From the NCBI GenBank assembly GCA_016169945.1, contig JADLSH010000231.1, forward strand, positions 1,302,001-1,366,000: a DNA stretch of 64,000 bases, given 5' to 3'. This DNA comes from Trachythela sp. YZ-2020 (taxonomy: Eukaryota > Cnidaria > Anthozoa > Malacalcyonacea > Clavulariidae). The notes below the pieces were generated by a model that saw only the letters and a list, made by a program, of their open reading frames with translations, ran no database searches and was not told where the DNA came from. Of the stretch, positions 22,901-37,900 are shown piece by piece (the first letter of the stretch is position 1; the number at the start of each line of letters is the position of its first letter). The position numbers and the translations under genes are program-made.

Positions 22901-25900
22901 ACAAGTACAAATTTTGCAAATTAATAAACGAAGAAATAAGCGGCCGCGAAAGGCCTAATAGCCGGATGTAAACCGCCGCACCGCGGTAACCGCGCCTTTT
23001 ATTGAAAACACTGTAAGGGCACCCCCCCCCCCCTTTTTTTGCCTCTGAGATCCTAGTCCTAGGTTCGGTTTTCGCTTCAGACTCAACAGACATTCATGTG
23101 AAAAGAGTCTCTTTTTGCTATTTTGTTCCATCAAATGCCAGACAATTTTACCCATCAAGTCGAAAGTTTTCGGCTTAATGAGGTAATGAGGTAATGAGGT
23201 TTAAAATATTGTCGTAGGAAAGAAAAGTTTAACAACGTTAGCTGGACATGGTGCAGTCGATGTCTTACTTAAGATTCTTAAGGTGGAAATATCAGAACCA
23301 TCAATCATGGAAGAAACTCTTGTCTTAGTTCATTCAATTCTTGCTAGAATTGCACCCAAAGGTAAAGCTAAAGCCTGGTTCATACATAAGATTATACAAT
23401 TTTAAAGTAGAATATTAAGATACGCGGCGAGGTACGAAGAATTACCTCCAAGCATAAAATAGGACGAAACTAAAGACATTTCAAAAGATCGCTTTGTCTT
23501 TGCATGTACATTTTGTTCCTGGTTATCATGTTTATCTTACTTGTGTGTAGCAGCCGTTGATCTTATTGTATACTATAAGTAGTGTACTACATCGATATGT
23601 CGAAACATACTGGTTGTCACAAAAATGGTTACGCTGTTTGATTTAATGTAGCCGAAAAACTAGAATAGCTATTATAATCATGTAAGCTATTGCATGCATT
23701 CAGAAAGGCCTAACTTCAATTCTGATATATTACAATAAGATTTTCGTGCAATAGTGACTAAGCTAAGCTATTGATGTTTTAAATTGAATATAAAGCATTT
23801 TAACAAAACCAAAAATCAGCATAAAACGGCATATCATATTATCATATATGACATGGTTAAACTTGGTAAATAGTTTATTGTGGTCAAGGGAACGCATGTA
23901 CATGCAGGCATAATTGTTTGAAAGATCAATATTTTTCAACTGAAAAGTTTGTCCTTGAACACGAATACATCGTCTTGGTCGGAAAGCCAAAGGATGCCAT
24001 CAAAGGAATGTTGGATAATTTATTGATCCAAAGTTTTGCATGTCATGCTATAACAATTGTCTCACAAAGTTTTCTCAAATTTCTTGGCTGCTGGTCATGC
24101 AGGACGTTCCAAATTCTTTACTTTATTTCCAAGGGCCACGAAGGACTAACAAAATTGTAAATCTACTAGGAAATAATTTGAAATACAAGTAACGTATGGC
24201 AACTGTATTCAAATTAGTTTAAGCCGTTTTATGTCGTTTGTTTTACTACCTTTTGAAACGTACTCCAACTTCAAACATTTGTATCTCGGTCAATATTTCA
24301 TGATAGTTGAAGTGATCTGTACCAAAATTTGAATTAGCCTTTCTTGAATGTATAATAGTACTTATTTGAGTGTATATATAGCTGTTCTAGTTTTTACGTG
24401 TACATTAAATGAAACGGCGTTTGGGAGACCCGGGGTAGAACTATATCATGGTATTAGTTCTTGTTTCTAAGGATGATTTTGAACATATTCTAGAGCATAC
24501 ACGTTCTCGTATTCATGCACTTAAATTAGGATACAACTTTCCTTTGTACCACCATTTGTACCTATATGTAGTACATCCAGAATGTGCCAGTTCGAACCCA
24601 GCATGCATGCATGGGTAATCATTATTATCGTTATCAAACAAAGTATACATTACGGTATACTTTTATCTGATGAACTGGGGTCGGTTGTATAAAAAAGTAG
24701 TTAAAGTTAACTATAGTTATTGTGAAAGTTAACCAATCATAATCGCGTATTTTAGAGATAACTATACCATTTAACTACAAAACGGGAAGTTAAAAAGTAG
24801 TTAAGAGTTTTATACAACCGGTCCTCTGAAGTATTAAATGTCGTCCGTTTTATTGATTATTATAGACCGCAAGTTTGCGCTGAAATCTCGATTAACTGGC
24901 TCGTTACAAATCACGATGGATATAATCAGACAAAATGCCAATAACTTTAAAGTTCTCCATCCTGCATTGTTGGTGATCAAAATTTCCGCTGGAAGTAGTA
25001 AGTACATACTTAATACTATTTCATATTTGTGTAAGTTTATGTAGCAAGTTGGTAGTTCACTTTGTAGTAGAGAGGTCAGTACGTAGTAGTACCAGAGGTG
25101 GAAAAAGTGTTTTTCTTTCTGGGAACCTGGGTTTCAGACTCAAAATTAATAATTAATGAAGTTCAATGATCTTTGATTGATTTTGACATTGGACTGATTG
25201 GAGTGTTGTTTCTTGATATTCAGTGGTGCTCATTTTGATATAGTGAATACAAAATGCATTACAATTACTAGTCTGGACTAGAGCATACTCTAGTCTTGTT
25301 ATTGCTCATCAGTTAATTATTAACTTTAGAAATTTCTATAAAAATTTCTTTCGGCAAAAGTTCAGATCCAAAAATATTTCTGGGAACTAGATTCCCAGGA
25401 TCCGATACTTTTTCCACCTCTGAGTAGTGCGTGGGGAAGCACGGATGGCAGATGCGGTTAGCGCGCTGTCCCTTACCTCTGAGTTAAGCCGGCTATACAG
25501 TAGGTCGAGGGCGGGGATTTACGTAGGTTGGGTAACTTCCCTGTGCTTGATAAACTCATGTGTTAAACTCATAAACTCATCGTTCATGGTTTTAAGGTAC
25601 GTTCACACACAGTAATTTGTCGGGCCGATTTTAGGTTTTGCTGAATGTTAATGACGAATATTTTCAGTTGATGATGTCACCAGATGACGTTTGCCACGTA
25701 TTTTTCAAATATCATTAACGTGCATCTGAAATCGGCCCGACAAATCGCAACGTGTGAACGTACCTTTACTGTGACTTTATATCTCTCTAGGTGTGAATTG
25801 CAGTGTCCTAAATAAGGCTGGATTTATCAATATTCTATTTCGTATACTGTCTAACTGTGGACATAAACGTGTCACAACTTTAAAGTAAGTATTTCTGACA

Positions 25901-28900
25901 AACTAATTGACTTCTGGTACCTAATCAACTTCTATAAACTAACCAACTTCCGTAAACTTAGCAAGGCCTGGAAATGCCCTGAAAGGACTCTGGCTTATAG
26001 GGGTTGTTGACAGTTCCAGTTTAAAACGTTTGACTGTGTAAATAACAGGCTGACAATTACTATTGCTGATTGTGCTCGTGCTTTACAATTGAATTGTGAA
26101 GAAAATGATCTCAGGCAATTTTATCAAAAATCACTTGCAAAACCATGTGCAAAATAATTTTCGCATGTGTATATTTCAATGCTCCCAACGACATGACACA
26201 TGCATTGTATAAATTCATTATAATTAAATAATGAATAAGAATCAAAATGCTTTATTTTGCCTTAGATTTTAAGGCATGTAGTTATTGGAACCCAAGTATT
26301 GAGATATTATTTATATTTTTAGGCTTGTTCTTGATCTAATTGCTATTCTTGTGAAGTCAAGTATGTGCATGTCTATAAATTTCTGTTTGTTCATTTTACA
26401 TTGTATGATTGTAACTGTGTAAATGATGCTACTCGTATGTTATTGTATATTTAACAAATATATAACATTTTGCCGTTGTCTGTTGAGTTATAGATGCATA
26501 GATGACGTCATAGCATGGTAAGAACCAGTGAGCTCCATATATATCTGGAGTGAGAACTTACGTCAAAAAAGCGAAGCCAAAGATGACGGAAATTGACGTC
26601 AGTGAGTGTCAAGCCGGCAAGGAGTGTGCCAAAATTTCGTGTTTTTACTTCGATTTAAAGAATAACATTATGATTTTATGAACTAATAACTTGATTAGCG
26701 ATACGATCTGGTGGAATTAGCTGGAAAAAATGGTATGAAAACTGTTTATGACCTTCATGAGTTTGGATGTCAATTGCCGCCATCTTGGCTTCACTTGTCC
26801 TATTGGCTCAACATTAGAAGTTCTTACTCCAGATATATATGGAACTCACTGGTAAGAACAAAAACGTGGCCCATACAGACTGATATTCTTGCCATGTTAT
26901 AGCATTCTCTGTGTGTCTATAAACCCAGGCATGTTTGCCTTGCCCCGCCGACGTTTGCTTACGCTGTTTGGCCTATGAACCTTTTATGCCAATCGGCGAA
27001 GCGAAAACCAGTCAAATCACGTGATCTATACAAAACAAAGCAATCCATTGGTTCGTGATACTTCTCAGAGAGCTGCTTGTGATTGACGAAAATATATTAC
27101 GTCACTGAAATGGCGTCATCCGTGTAATAAATCATAGCTCTCGACCAATGAAAGGCAAAATAAAGTAACTCAGAATATTTTATAAAATACATAATTACTC
27201 TTGAGAAGCTCGACCGTGTCATTTGATGTGACATATAGTTTTTTATTTTGTCGTTTTAGAAGGTGTCGCTGTTAAAGCAGTGAACTTAAGCGGAGTTGAA
27301 ATTCTCCTTCGAATGTTTTATGACTGGCATAGAACTGATCATCATAACAGGCAGACTGCTATCAGGAAAGCTCTTCTTAACTCATTGAAAGCACTTGTAT
27401 CTACAAGTAAGTTAGACTAGTTCTTAATCAGCCTTCCAATAGTTGAAGGCTGTGTGTAACAGGCCTCGAACTTAGGAACAGAAACGGCAAGACCAGTTTG
27501 GCCTTGAATGTTACTAAGTTTCTCAGGGCATCAAGGCCAATCAATAGACAAGGCATAAAGACCAGTATATAAGGCATAAAGGCCAGTATATAGGGCATCA
27601 AGGCCAGTATATAGTGTATCAAGACCAATATACAGGGCACAAAGGCGAGTTGGAAACTTTCATTCAGTTGTTATTTGAAGCACCTTAACCACACACTGAT
27701 GTAGCATCAAGATTTAAAAGAGCACATGTATATAATTATAATATACCGTTTTAGTTTCCAGCAAACTAGAAAGTTATAGCCAGTAAAGACTCAAAAGTAA
27801 CAAGAAAGTGTTCATAAACTCAAAATGCGTTGCACGTTTTTCAGAAAGAGCAAAAAAATATTCAACAACTCATTTCAGCGTTTTGTATTTAGATTTTTCG
27901 GTTTTAGTTTCTGACATACGTGCAGTTGCTCAAAATCTCTTGCTATTAATTTTACTAAGTACTGAGGTTAAGGGCAGGCCACTACTGGCGATGGATTTCA
28001 GTATATTACGAAGGCGTTGTTCCCATTTATAAGACACTGATTAGACCACACATAGAATACTGCGTACAGGTGTGGTCACCCACATTACAGAGAGGAAACT
28101 GGGCTCAGATTATGGGTCTTGAACGTTGTCAAAGGAGATTCACCAAACATATTACGGGGCTGGAAAAATACCGTACAATGAAAGATTGTTAAAACTGGGG
28201 TTAACCACATTGTTAGAATGTAGGGCTTGTGGAGACCCGATTGAAACATACAAGATTAGAAAAGGAACTATGGGCATAATATGTTTCGCAACTCGAGATC
28301 TGGAAGAAATTTGTTACATATACATTTAACTATATCCTCCAGTAAAAATGCCAACACTTTCAAAGGCAGAGTTATTCGATACTGGAACATGTTACCTATC
28401 GATGTTAAGGAAGTGAACTCAATAAACGATTTTAAAGTGAAACTGGAACATTATAAGCAAGATGGTATTAGTAATGGTAACAAAAGTGGCTTTTGGGAAC
28501 TGTCGCAGGAAATTTTTAGACGATTGTAGTTTTAATTAGATTTTTAATGTATTATAATTCTACCTTATCAATTTAGCACATATTTTATATACATATATAC
28601 TTTTATAATTCCTTAAGACTGAGATAGAAAATCATTGTTCAATCTATTTATTTATATATTTGAGATGCCCAAAGAGACATAATTATTAAAGTTAAGTTAA
28701 GGCAATTGGCATATTAATATAGTGACCAGCAAGCAGGGCATCGATGGCCAATGACTGCCAGGTGCTGCCGCTAAAGTCTAGGCCTTGTATACACTTTGCA
28801 TGCTATGTGTTCACTGACATGTATAACTTGTAGATAAAATTGTATTTGGTTTTTCTTCTAAATACAAAAGGCCGACCAAAACAGCATGCTTTGGCTTATT

Positions 28901-31900
28901 TAAGCCGCGGCATTACTTTGAAACTCGCATAAATTTCACAAGACTAATCAAATATTTATTTTCCTATTTTCAGAAGCGGGTAAAGCAGCATTTTTACAGT
29001 TAGATGGAATGAGGACTCTATTTGTGTTAGCAAACGATACCGGGGAACGTAAGTAAATCAGAACTTGGATATAGAAAGTTGATTTGATTTCACCAATTTT
29101 TGTCTAATTGCATACTATATCAACCTTTTTAACAAGAATGCCATTTGAATTCATCTATATACATTACGACGAGTCGCTTGCTGATTAGTTTTTGCTAAAA
29201 TTTTAAGTTAGAATGTACATGCCGTCGAATTCACCCACCAACGAACAGCGTTTAAAATACCACGTATATACAATCCAATCACAACGTTTCTAAACGTTTT
29301 TAAATTTTTCCACTGTTTGTAAACATTGCCCTCGGCATGCAATTTTTCTCTGTTTTATAGACAAGGAATTGGACAGTATAAACAGTGTGATCGTACAGAT
29401 CTTGAGGTTATGTATGCCAGAGAACACCCTACCAGTAACCAGTAAACACTCCATAGTCACATTTGAGCTACCGAAGACTATTGTACAAAGTACATCAGGT
29501 GATGATAATGGATCTGATGAAGTAGAAAAGGACAGTGATGAAGGTACATGCATATCCATCAGATAGGAGGTTAATAACCAGAAATTACGACTATCATGAA
29601 ATGTTGGCTGAATGTCATAGAACGTTTTTATTGCAGTTCAGTATATTTAGAAACAAAAGCTAATAGACACCATATTATACATGCGAGGCAATTTTTGCTG
29701 CAACTTGCAACCAGGGGTAGAAATTTACATTTGTTTCTCCTGTACAACCGGAATAGTAGATTTTGAAATTTACTACTCCGTCCGAAGATCCTCTATTCCT
29801 TTATGTCTCTGAGAGCCTGTTCACAGGCGAATACCTCTGACATTTGTGACGTAAGTCTCAAGACCCCAGAACTAATGATCAACACAAAAACAGCAAACAC
29901 TTCTGTCATTATCAGGGTTTTATTTATACACCAATAATGCATAATCTATCAAATGCGTTGCTCTGTTATGCATTATTGCTGGTGCCAGTCTGTCATGTTA
30001 TAGCAAAGTTAAAATTAACACAGCAGAATAAGATACTGTAAGCAAGCGAGCTTATTATGTTCAATAACGAACTGATACTATAAATTGGTACCAATTATAT
30101 ACGAGAAAATTGATAACTAATGATTACTAATTAGTTGAAGAACCTAATTAGTAAGCATGCTCATTAATCAGTAAGTTTGCTTACCTAATTAGTAAGCATA
30201 ATTAGTAATCATATAACAATAATTTATATGATTACTTATTATGTTGAATAACGAACTGATACTATAAATTGGTACCAACCACAATTTGTTCTACTAAACA
30301 AACGGAATACCAAGCCGGATCATTAAGTTTACTATTCCGTATGGCATTTCACTATATATATATATATATATATATACCGGGTGGGGCAAAAAAAAGTACG
30401 ACTGTGCCATGTGTATTTTCATGCAATATTGACCGAGATAGCTGCGTTTAAACTTGAGTAAACACTTTTGGAACTGTCGAGAATTAGCTAAAAACGGCCT
30501 ATTAAATAATTTGATAAACGTTAGCATTTTACGCAAGTATTCGTTTCAATGAAGTGAAGTTGAAGTTAGAAGGCCAAATGTTAGAATAAAAGAGCATATC
30601 TATTCAAGAAACATTTCTAACTTCAACTTCACTTCATTTAAATAATATTTACGATAAAATGGTATGGTATAACGGAATAGCGTAAATTTCGACCCCTGCT
30701 TGCAACGCAATTTCGGTGACAGAGCAATGTTAGTAATTGTGAGCATGAATCTCGTTTTACTTTGCCGACATTTTTCTTGCTTAATATGCCCAGGAGGCAA
30801 CAAAGAAATGAATGAGCATGATAATATCGTTGGAGTGAAACGCGGGCCATGTTCACCGTTTTCTGTAGGTACATTTCTACATAACGTGGCTCTGTGCAGA
30901 AATCGCGTTGCAAGTTACGGCAAAACTTGCCTCGTGTAACATGGCCTTAAGTGAATTCATTAGAGAGTTTGTTAAATCGTCGCCAACGTGAGAGCGGTGG
31001 TGAAAAACTGGTCGATGTATCATTGTATGAAAATCTTGTCCTTTATGAACCATCGTGTGTGAATTTGATGAAGTTTTGATGACGACAGTTCTTTACCATT
31101 CAGAATAGTTTTACTTTAGCCTATTCGAAAATCTACTTGTCACGGCCAGGCCAAACATAAATATTGAACAATGCATGGCGTAAGGTCACAAAGGCACAAA
31201 CAAATGAGAGAGGCAGGGGTTTCAGTTAGGGAGGCAGGTTGTCTTTTTTGCTTTTTTGATATTTGTTATAGAATCTCTCCCCAAAATACAGGAAATGGCA
31301 TTTCAGAGACTCCAGATTTCAAAATTTCCCGGAGGAGCATGGATCCCTGCACCTCCGTAAAATGTGGTGACAGTTTCTTCCTAACTATACCACTGAAAAT
31401 GAGCACTTATAAATTTCCTCCAGGGGCATAACCGTTCTCAGAAGTGCGGTGCACTATTGAAAATTTCTTAGAATAGGCCATGCCTCCCTCATTGTCTGTG
31501 ATTCTCTATTTTCCAGAGGAGTCATCTCCACTGGAGTCCGAAGATGAAGATGTTGGAGTGACTGAAAGTCAAGATGATTCAGAGAATGTTTTACAAAGAA
31601 GAGCAAGCCCTCTTGATGGAAGTACAAGCAATAAAACCCGAAGTAAAACTGATCTAGTTTCCATGTATCATCAGTTCTTTCAGGAAATTACTTTTACCAA
31701 GGTGAGAATTACACTGTACGTGGCTACGTGGCTGTTTTACCAGCATTATCTCAGACTGCCATTCTTTAATGCGAATCAAAGTCTCAAACACCTATTGGCA
31801 GGCTGCGGCTGTATTCTGCCGTATAATTCCCGATTTTGAAATTTGATGTTAAATAGAATTGGAAAAAATGACATTTTCAGACTCTATTTTCTATTATACC

Positions 31901-34900
31901 AGCGTGCGTGAGAGTGCAAGATCTTCTGTCCCTGGTTTGCAGTTTGCTCAAGTCACTTGCAGATAACCGGGTTACCGCGGATCCCAACATCTGACACCCA
32001 TGTCTAACATGCATGTTATAGAGCAGTCGGAAAATGCCACGGGCCCCGCGCTGCCTTAATCCGGCCCTGACATGCGTATATAGTTGTTTTATTTGCATAT
32101 CAAAACTAATATAATAATTAGTTCGAGAATAGATGAAAAAGTGTAAATGATGTTATTCTTTCATTGTCTGTCTTTAAAATAAAAGTGTTATAGAATAATT
32201 TTCATTTAACATGACCTTGACATAATCTATTTTTTCAGGAAAATAAAGAGGAGTCGACCAGTGTAGAGTCTCCAGCATTTCAAGCACCAATTGTTATCCC
32301 AACAGCCAACTTGGACTTGACATCATCGTTTGTTAATTGCAGCAATCACCTGCCTCACGATTGTTGTAGCTGTGACGAAAATGAAAGTTACAGACAGGAT
32401 ACTTTATGGTACAGTGTGATATTATTTTATTACTGTCTTTTAAACCTTGCAAAATATTACGTCGAATGGAGAGCGTAAAGCTTTGGTCAAACGAGCATGA
32501 GAGTTCGCAAGAGAGAATTTGCATGAGAGTTTCATCAACTCTCATGTCCCGGTCAAACGAGAACAAGAGTTGCATATTACCGCTGGATATTACCACGCGC
32601 GTACCGGTCAAACGAGAAAAAACTCTCATCAACTCCCATCAAAATTTGAACCAGCTCAAAGTTATCGAGCGTGCATGAGAGTTGATGAGAGTTGGCGGTC
32701 AAACGCGAGCGAGAGTTTCAACTCATCATCGTTGAGCTGGGGCTTGAGCTGGGACGTTTTTGTCAACACGTTTTTGGGACGTATCGCGTACTTAACTAAA
32801 TCGTTAATTTGGCGTCATCAGTTCAAAAAGGCTGTCGCTATTTTTAACGACTCGATTTTCGACGCATGACATCCATGTTGACTGAAACATCGACTGCATG
32901 TTTAAGGTCGCAAATGTTGGGCAAGGGTACAATAAATTGTAATACTTAAATACTTGGTTACTTCTGTTCCATGAACTACGGTTAACATTAACACTCGTGA
33001 TTTGGCATGCAAGTTATTCCAAAATACGAATTCGGTTGCAAGGAGCATTAAAGCATGCTTTAGTCGGTAAGGTTTATAGCGAGGGGCGAGCGTTATTTGG
33101 AAGGGCAAGTCACTTTCCAAAAAGATAATGTTAATTTCGGGAAGGACTGTGATTCTTTCGAAATTCAACAAGATTTATGTGATTGTAATATTTTTTACTT
33201 TATTTTTTCTCCAGCGATGATGATGACTCCTTAGCGAAGAGCCCGTCATGTTCTACATCTTCCAGCGAAGTAATGTCATGCACAGCTGGTAGAACATGTG
33301 ATGATGTGGCAAGAGGCTCACTACGAGATAGTGTATATGAACGCAAAATGAACGTTCGAAGTGTGTCTGAATTTGTCAAGACTCCGTCGCCTGATGTATA
33401 TGGACATTATCCACCGTTACACCCTGAACCACTTCAGACGAAGAAACCTGGCATACAAAGGTCAGTGCAGGCATATTTACCTAACCAAAGTAACCATTTC
33501 GGTTTGAATAAGCCTGTGTAAACGTGGGAACCCACGCAAAATAAGCGATTATTCAGCCCCAGTGAGCTCCATATATATCTGGAGTAAGAACTTCTAATGT
33601 TCGGCCAATAGACCAAGTGAAGCCAAGATGGCGGCAATAGACGTCCAAACTCATGAAGGCCATAAACAGTTTTCATACCATTTTTTCCAGCTAATTCCAG
33701 TTTTTTCTAACAGATCGTATCGCTAATCAACTTATTAGTTCATAAAATCATGATCGTAATTGTATGGCTTCCGCCACTTTGGGTGGCAAATTCAACCAAT
33801 TAAAATGAAATCCAATATGGCTGACATTAAACGTACGCCAACTTTCGTTAAAACCTCGAGTTCTAAACATGATAAAACAACAAACTATACACCAAAATAC
33901 TCCTCGTTGTTCAAGGATTCTAGCGTGATATAGCTTGCCTTATAACTCTCAGTATTTCGCAAGATATAAGCGAATATTTAGTCTCGCGTGACATAATATT
34001 CTCCGAATAGTCCTTTTCGAGCAAATGTGAAGTCAAAATTCATGACATGTGGTTTCAATCTTCTAGGTCAATGTTGTTGAAGGACATCGAGCGTGTTCTT
34101 CAAGATCAAAAATTAGTCAATAAAGTTGTCTATGATTTGGATACTGAAAGGGATATTGTCATGGCAACTGCGTTAAACAACAGCGAAGGTTCAGATTTTC
34201 CACCTGATTCAACAAGGTTTGTCCTTAAGTTTCAATTGAGATATATAAAGATTACAGCACGTACAACGCCTCGAGCAGACTATAGCAAGGTTCCTTGACT
34301 AGTTTTGACAAGTTGACCGTACAGTACAAGGCTTGGCTACATGGCTTGCGTGTTTGTCGGTTAACATTTTTTTCTTGGCATGTTTTTATATTTGACGAGT
34401 TCCTTTTGCTATCCTTAGGAAATTACAATCCTCAACGTTTTTTGTCCAGTACCTTTGAGGACCTATTTTTCTCAGTAGTGCACACGAACAAGTCGAGTAA
34501 TTTTTTCCTGTTCACAACGTGGCATGACTACCATTAATGCTTGGAGATTTGTCAAAGAAAACGTATCAATTTTTTCATACATACAACAAAGTAAAAACTT
34601 GTAAAGGAAAATTTATGAAAGAAAAGTGCTCATCTGTACGGGTTAAGTAATAATGAGCAAGACAGATATTTTTGTGCAGCAATTAAAGTGATATTTTAAA
34701 CACGAAAAGAAAATTTCAGTGACAGACATTGAAGTGCCACTAACCCCAGATATGATTTTTGGTATGTGTGATAATTGGGTCATTCTAAAAAGTAATGTAT
34801 TATATCTTTATTGTAAAAAACCTCATCTTATAAACTTTTTCACTGTCAAAGTTGTCGGATATGATGTCATTATAGTTGAATTTTAGCAGCAAAAAGGAAA

Positions 34901-37900
34901 AGTAATTTGCAATTCATCTAATGGCATCATATCCGGCAGCTTTGACAGTGAATAAAGATGGGGATTTTTGCTGAGGTAGCGAGCGAGCCTGAAGCGAGCG
35001 ACGCAGCAGATCTAATTTGTGTATATAGGAGATTTTTATCTCAAACTTTTCTAACCCATTGCATTGTGGTCGTGCGCTGTAAGTGCTGCCCAGTACACTA
35101 ATTTGAATAATAATTTGAATATTTTGATATAGATGTTACAAAATTTGAATTGATGTTTTCATGTACATTAATCTCTTTCAAATACTTGCTAGATTACGCA
35201 CCTAAACACAGCGCAAGCCAGCCAGCAACCTGATATCTTCTGGAATACGCACTGGGTTAATGCCAATAATTTACAATTTACTAAATATAATTTGTGTCGC
35301 ATAACCGTCATGTTTCAAGCAGCTATAAAATAATAAAAACACCCGCAGCATTTCCCTACCTTCCAGGTAGTATTATACAGATTTAGTAAAATTACATAGG
35401 TGATTATTGAAAATTCTCAATGCTGATTGGTTGCACTACCTCGGTTAATACGCGATAATCACCTAAAGCGTTTTTAAGCCACTTTTATCGTAAATATTCA
35501 TGCTTTTATCGTAAGTGTGCATTTTTTATTTTTTTCCAAATAATCACCTCTACAATTTTACTAAGACAATTATTCGCCTCAAGCTCGGTGAATATCGGTG
35601 AATAAAAACCTCGACTTCGTCTCGGTTTTTTATTCACCGATATTCACCTCGCCTTCGGCGAATAATTGTTAAATATTACATTTCTTCTCAGAATGATCCA
35701 AATATTACACATACCAAAAATCATATTTGCCATTTGGGGTTAGTAGCACTTTAAGAAGAGAAGGAAACTTCAGTCTCGAAGAAAGAGTGAGATGCCAAAC
35801 TTTAATTCATTAATGGGTTAAACTGTCAGATATTTTGAAAGTGATTATTCTGAATATCTATTTTAATCTAGTTCTACTCAGATGGAAAAAGAACGGCAGG
35901 TGAATGCCAAAAGATCTCTTTCGTTTGAATCAAAATTTGAATGTGGGAATCTACGCAAAGCAATCCAGGTTAGAATTTTTGAACTCAAATATTCACAAAG
36001 TCATTTTCTTTCATATTATTATAACGTATTGGCGATGCGTTGTCAGGAACGTCATACTAAATGAGCAATTGATTGTCGTGGCAAAGCGGACGTACAAATA
36101 AACGCGCATTCAATAATATATATTTGGTTCTTTTATTGCATGGACGACAACTCAACTTGAGTTTACTCAACGGCAGCTCCCATCACAGATTTAATATCCT
36201 ATCATTCAGGTTCAGGATTTAAGAGACGCTCTGATTGTGAAGGGGTCGGTGTCCTCTGTACGCTTGTGAAAATGTGTATAAATATGGATGACCCTTAAAA
36301 CGTATAAAACATTGAAAGCTAGCTAAAAAGTTTTCAACGCTACAGTAAAGTTGCTGATGTTAGTACGTAAAGGGTCACCAAACTTGTTACAAAACTGATT
36401 CAACAGATTGAAATAAGTTTAATGATTGTGCATAAGGTGAATGAGGTGAATGGTATTAGATGACGCTACTCCGAGTGCTTCCACACTGGGCAAGCTGAAA
36501 AATTGATTGACTGCGGTGGGAATCGAACCGCGATAATAGTTTTTCTCTTAACATTCCGTCTTTTACGTCAAAAAACTTATTCGGTGGCTCAGAAGGATCA
36601 TCGTTCTCTCTTCTAGCTGTTTCCCGGCCGCGCTGTTCATATGAATTTGTCCTCTGTACAAAGGAATGCTGTATATTTTAAAATCTTCTAGGTGTGTGAA
36701 CGAGAGTATGATCTTCTTTTAAATTCTGATGTTAACTGCAGTAGCCATCACCAGTGGTTTTACTTTGAAGTAAGTTTCTTTCTGAACTATATTTTCTTTA
36801 GTATATTTTATTTCTGGAATATTTTATAAGCGTCAAGTGGTGAGCTGTATAAGTGCATGTCTTAAGGTACGTTTACACGCTGCGATTTGTCGGCCCGATT
36901 TTAGGTTTTGCTGAACGATAATGACGAATATTTTCAGTTCGTGAAGTTGTCAGATGAGGTGTGCTACGTATTTTTCAAATATCATTGACGTGCATCCGGC
37001 ACTTTCTTTGAAACATTAAAGCCATGTTACACGAGGCAATTTTTGCTGCAACTTGCAACGCAATTTCGGACACAGAGCGATGTTATGTAAGAAGTACATT
37101 CACAGAGAAATTGGGAGCATGAATCTCGTTTTACTTTGCCGATATTTTTCTTGCTAAACATGCCCAGAAGGCAATAATGAAATGAATGAGAATGATAATA
37201 TCGGTGGAGTGAAACGCGGGCTATGTTCACAGTTTTTCTGTAGCTATGTACATTTCTACATAACATCGCTCTATACAGAAATTGCGTTGCAAGTTGCAGC
37301 AAAAATTGCCCCGTGTAAGATGGCGTTCAGTCTTTAGTCATGCACTTCTACTATATATCTGCATTTCTCATTGCATAAAATTTATAACATTTAACCAATG
37401 GCAAGAGAACAGCTATAACAAACTTATAATAAAGTGATTTTTAACGTAAACTATTGTTTAAAAACGAGAAATAAGCTATACAAATAAAGGTGGAGTAATT
37501 TTTGTCAGAACTTTCTTTGCTGTTTCCTATATAACCAACATTCATCCAATTCCGTTGTCGTTTTAGGAATTTAGCGTCTTTTAATGACACATATATTTTC
37601 AACATGCCAGAACTTTAGCCATTCTTATACTGCAGTAAAAATCCTTGGCTGATTACCAATTCATGAATAAAAAAAACTGGACAAAAACATGATCATGAGC
37701 ACACCTGCAATGTTGTCGAAACTTATCCCGTATTATATATAGTAACATGATTCGTTCATCCGCCTACTTTCCCACCACAGCCGCCAACCTAAAATGATTC
37801 TGAAAGCTCTGGTGAACTGGGAGTGCATGAGAGGCGATGTTAATTCTTTGCATAACATGCATAATATGTGACTGTCGACATTTCTATAAAGTTGACCGTC

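Larger units (their letters stand above)
29671..30946. mobile_element. MITE family F, copy 1, split by a hAT MITE
   Basis: The left piece (29671-29711) has GCGAGGCAATTTTTGCTG. The right piece (30699-30946) continues TTGCAACGCAATTTCGG and ends with the inverse (TTGCCTCGTGTAACATGGC). The complete copy at 37021 shows the uninterrupted form. Confidence 0.85.

Noticed and set aside
36505..36540. GGGAATCGAACCGCG box-B-like sequence (minus-strand tRNA?)
   Set aside because: No matching D-arm or acceptor stem could be found; probably another SINE fragment, but unsupported.
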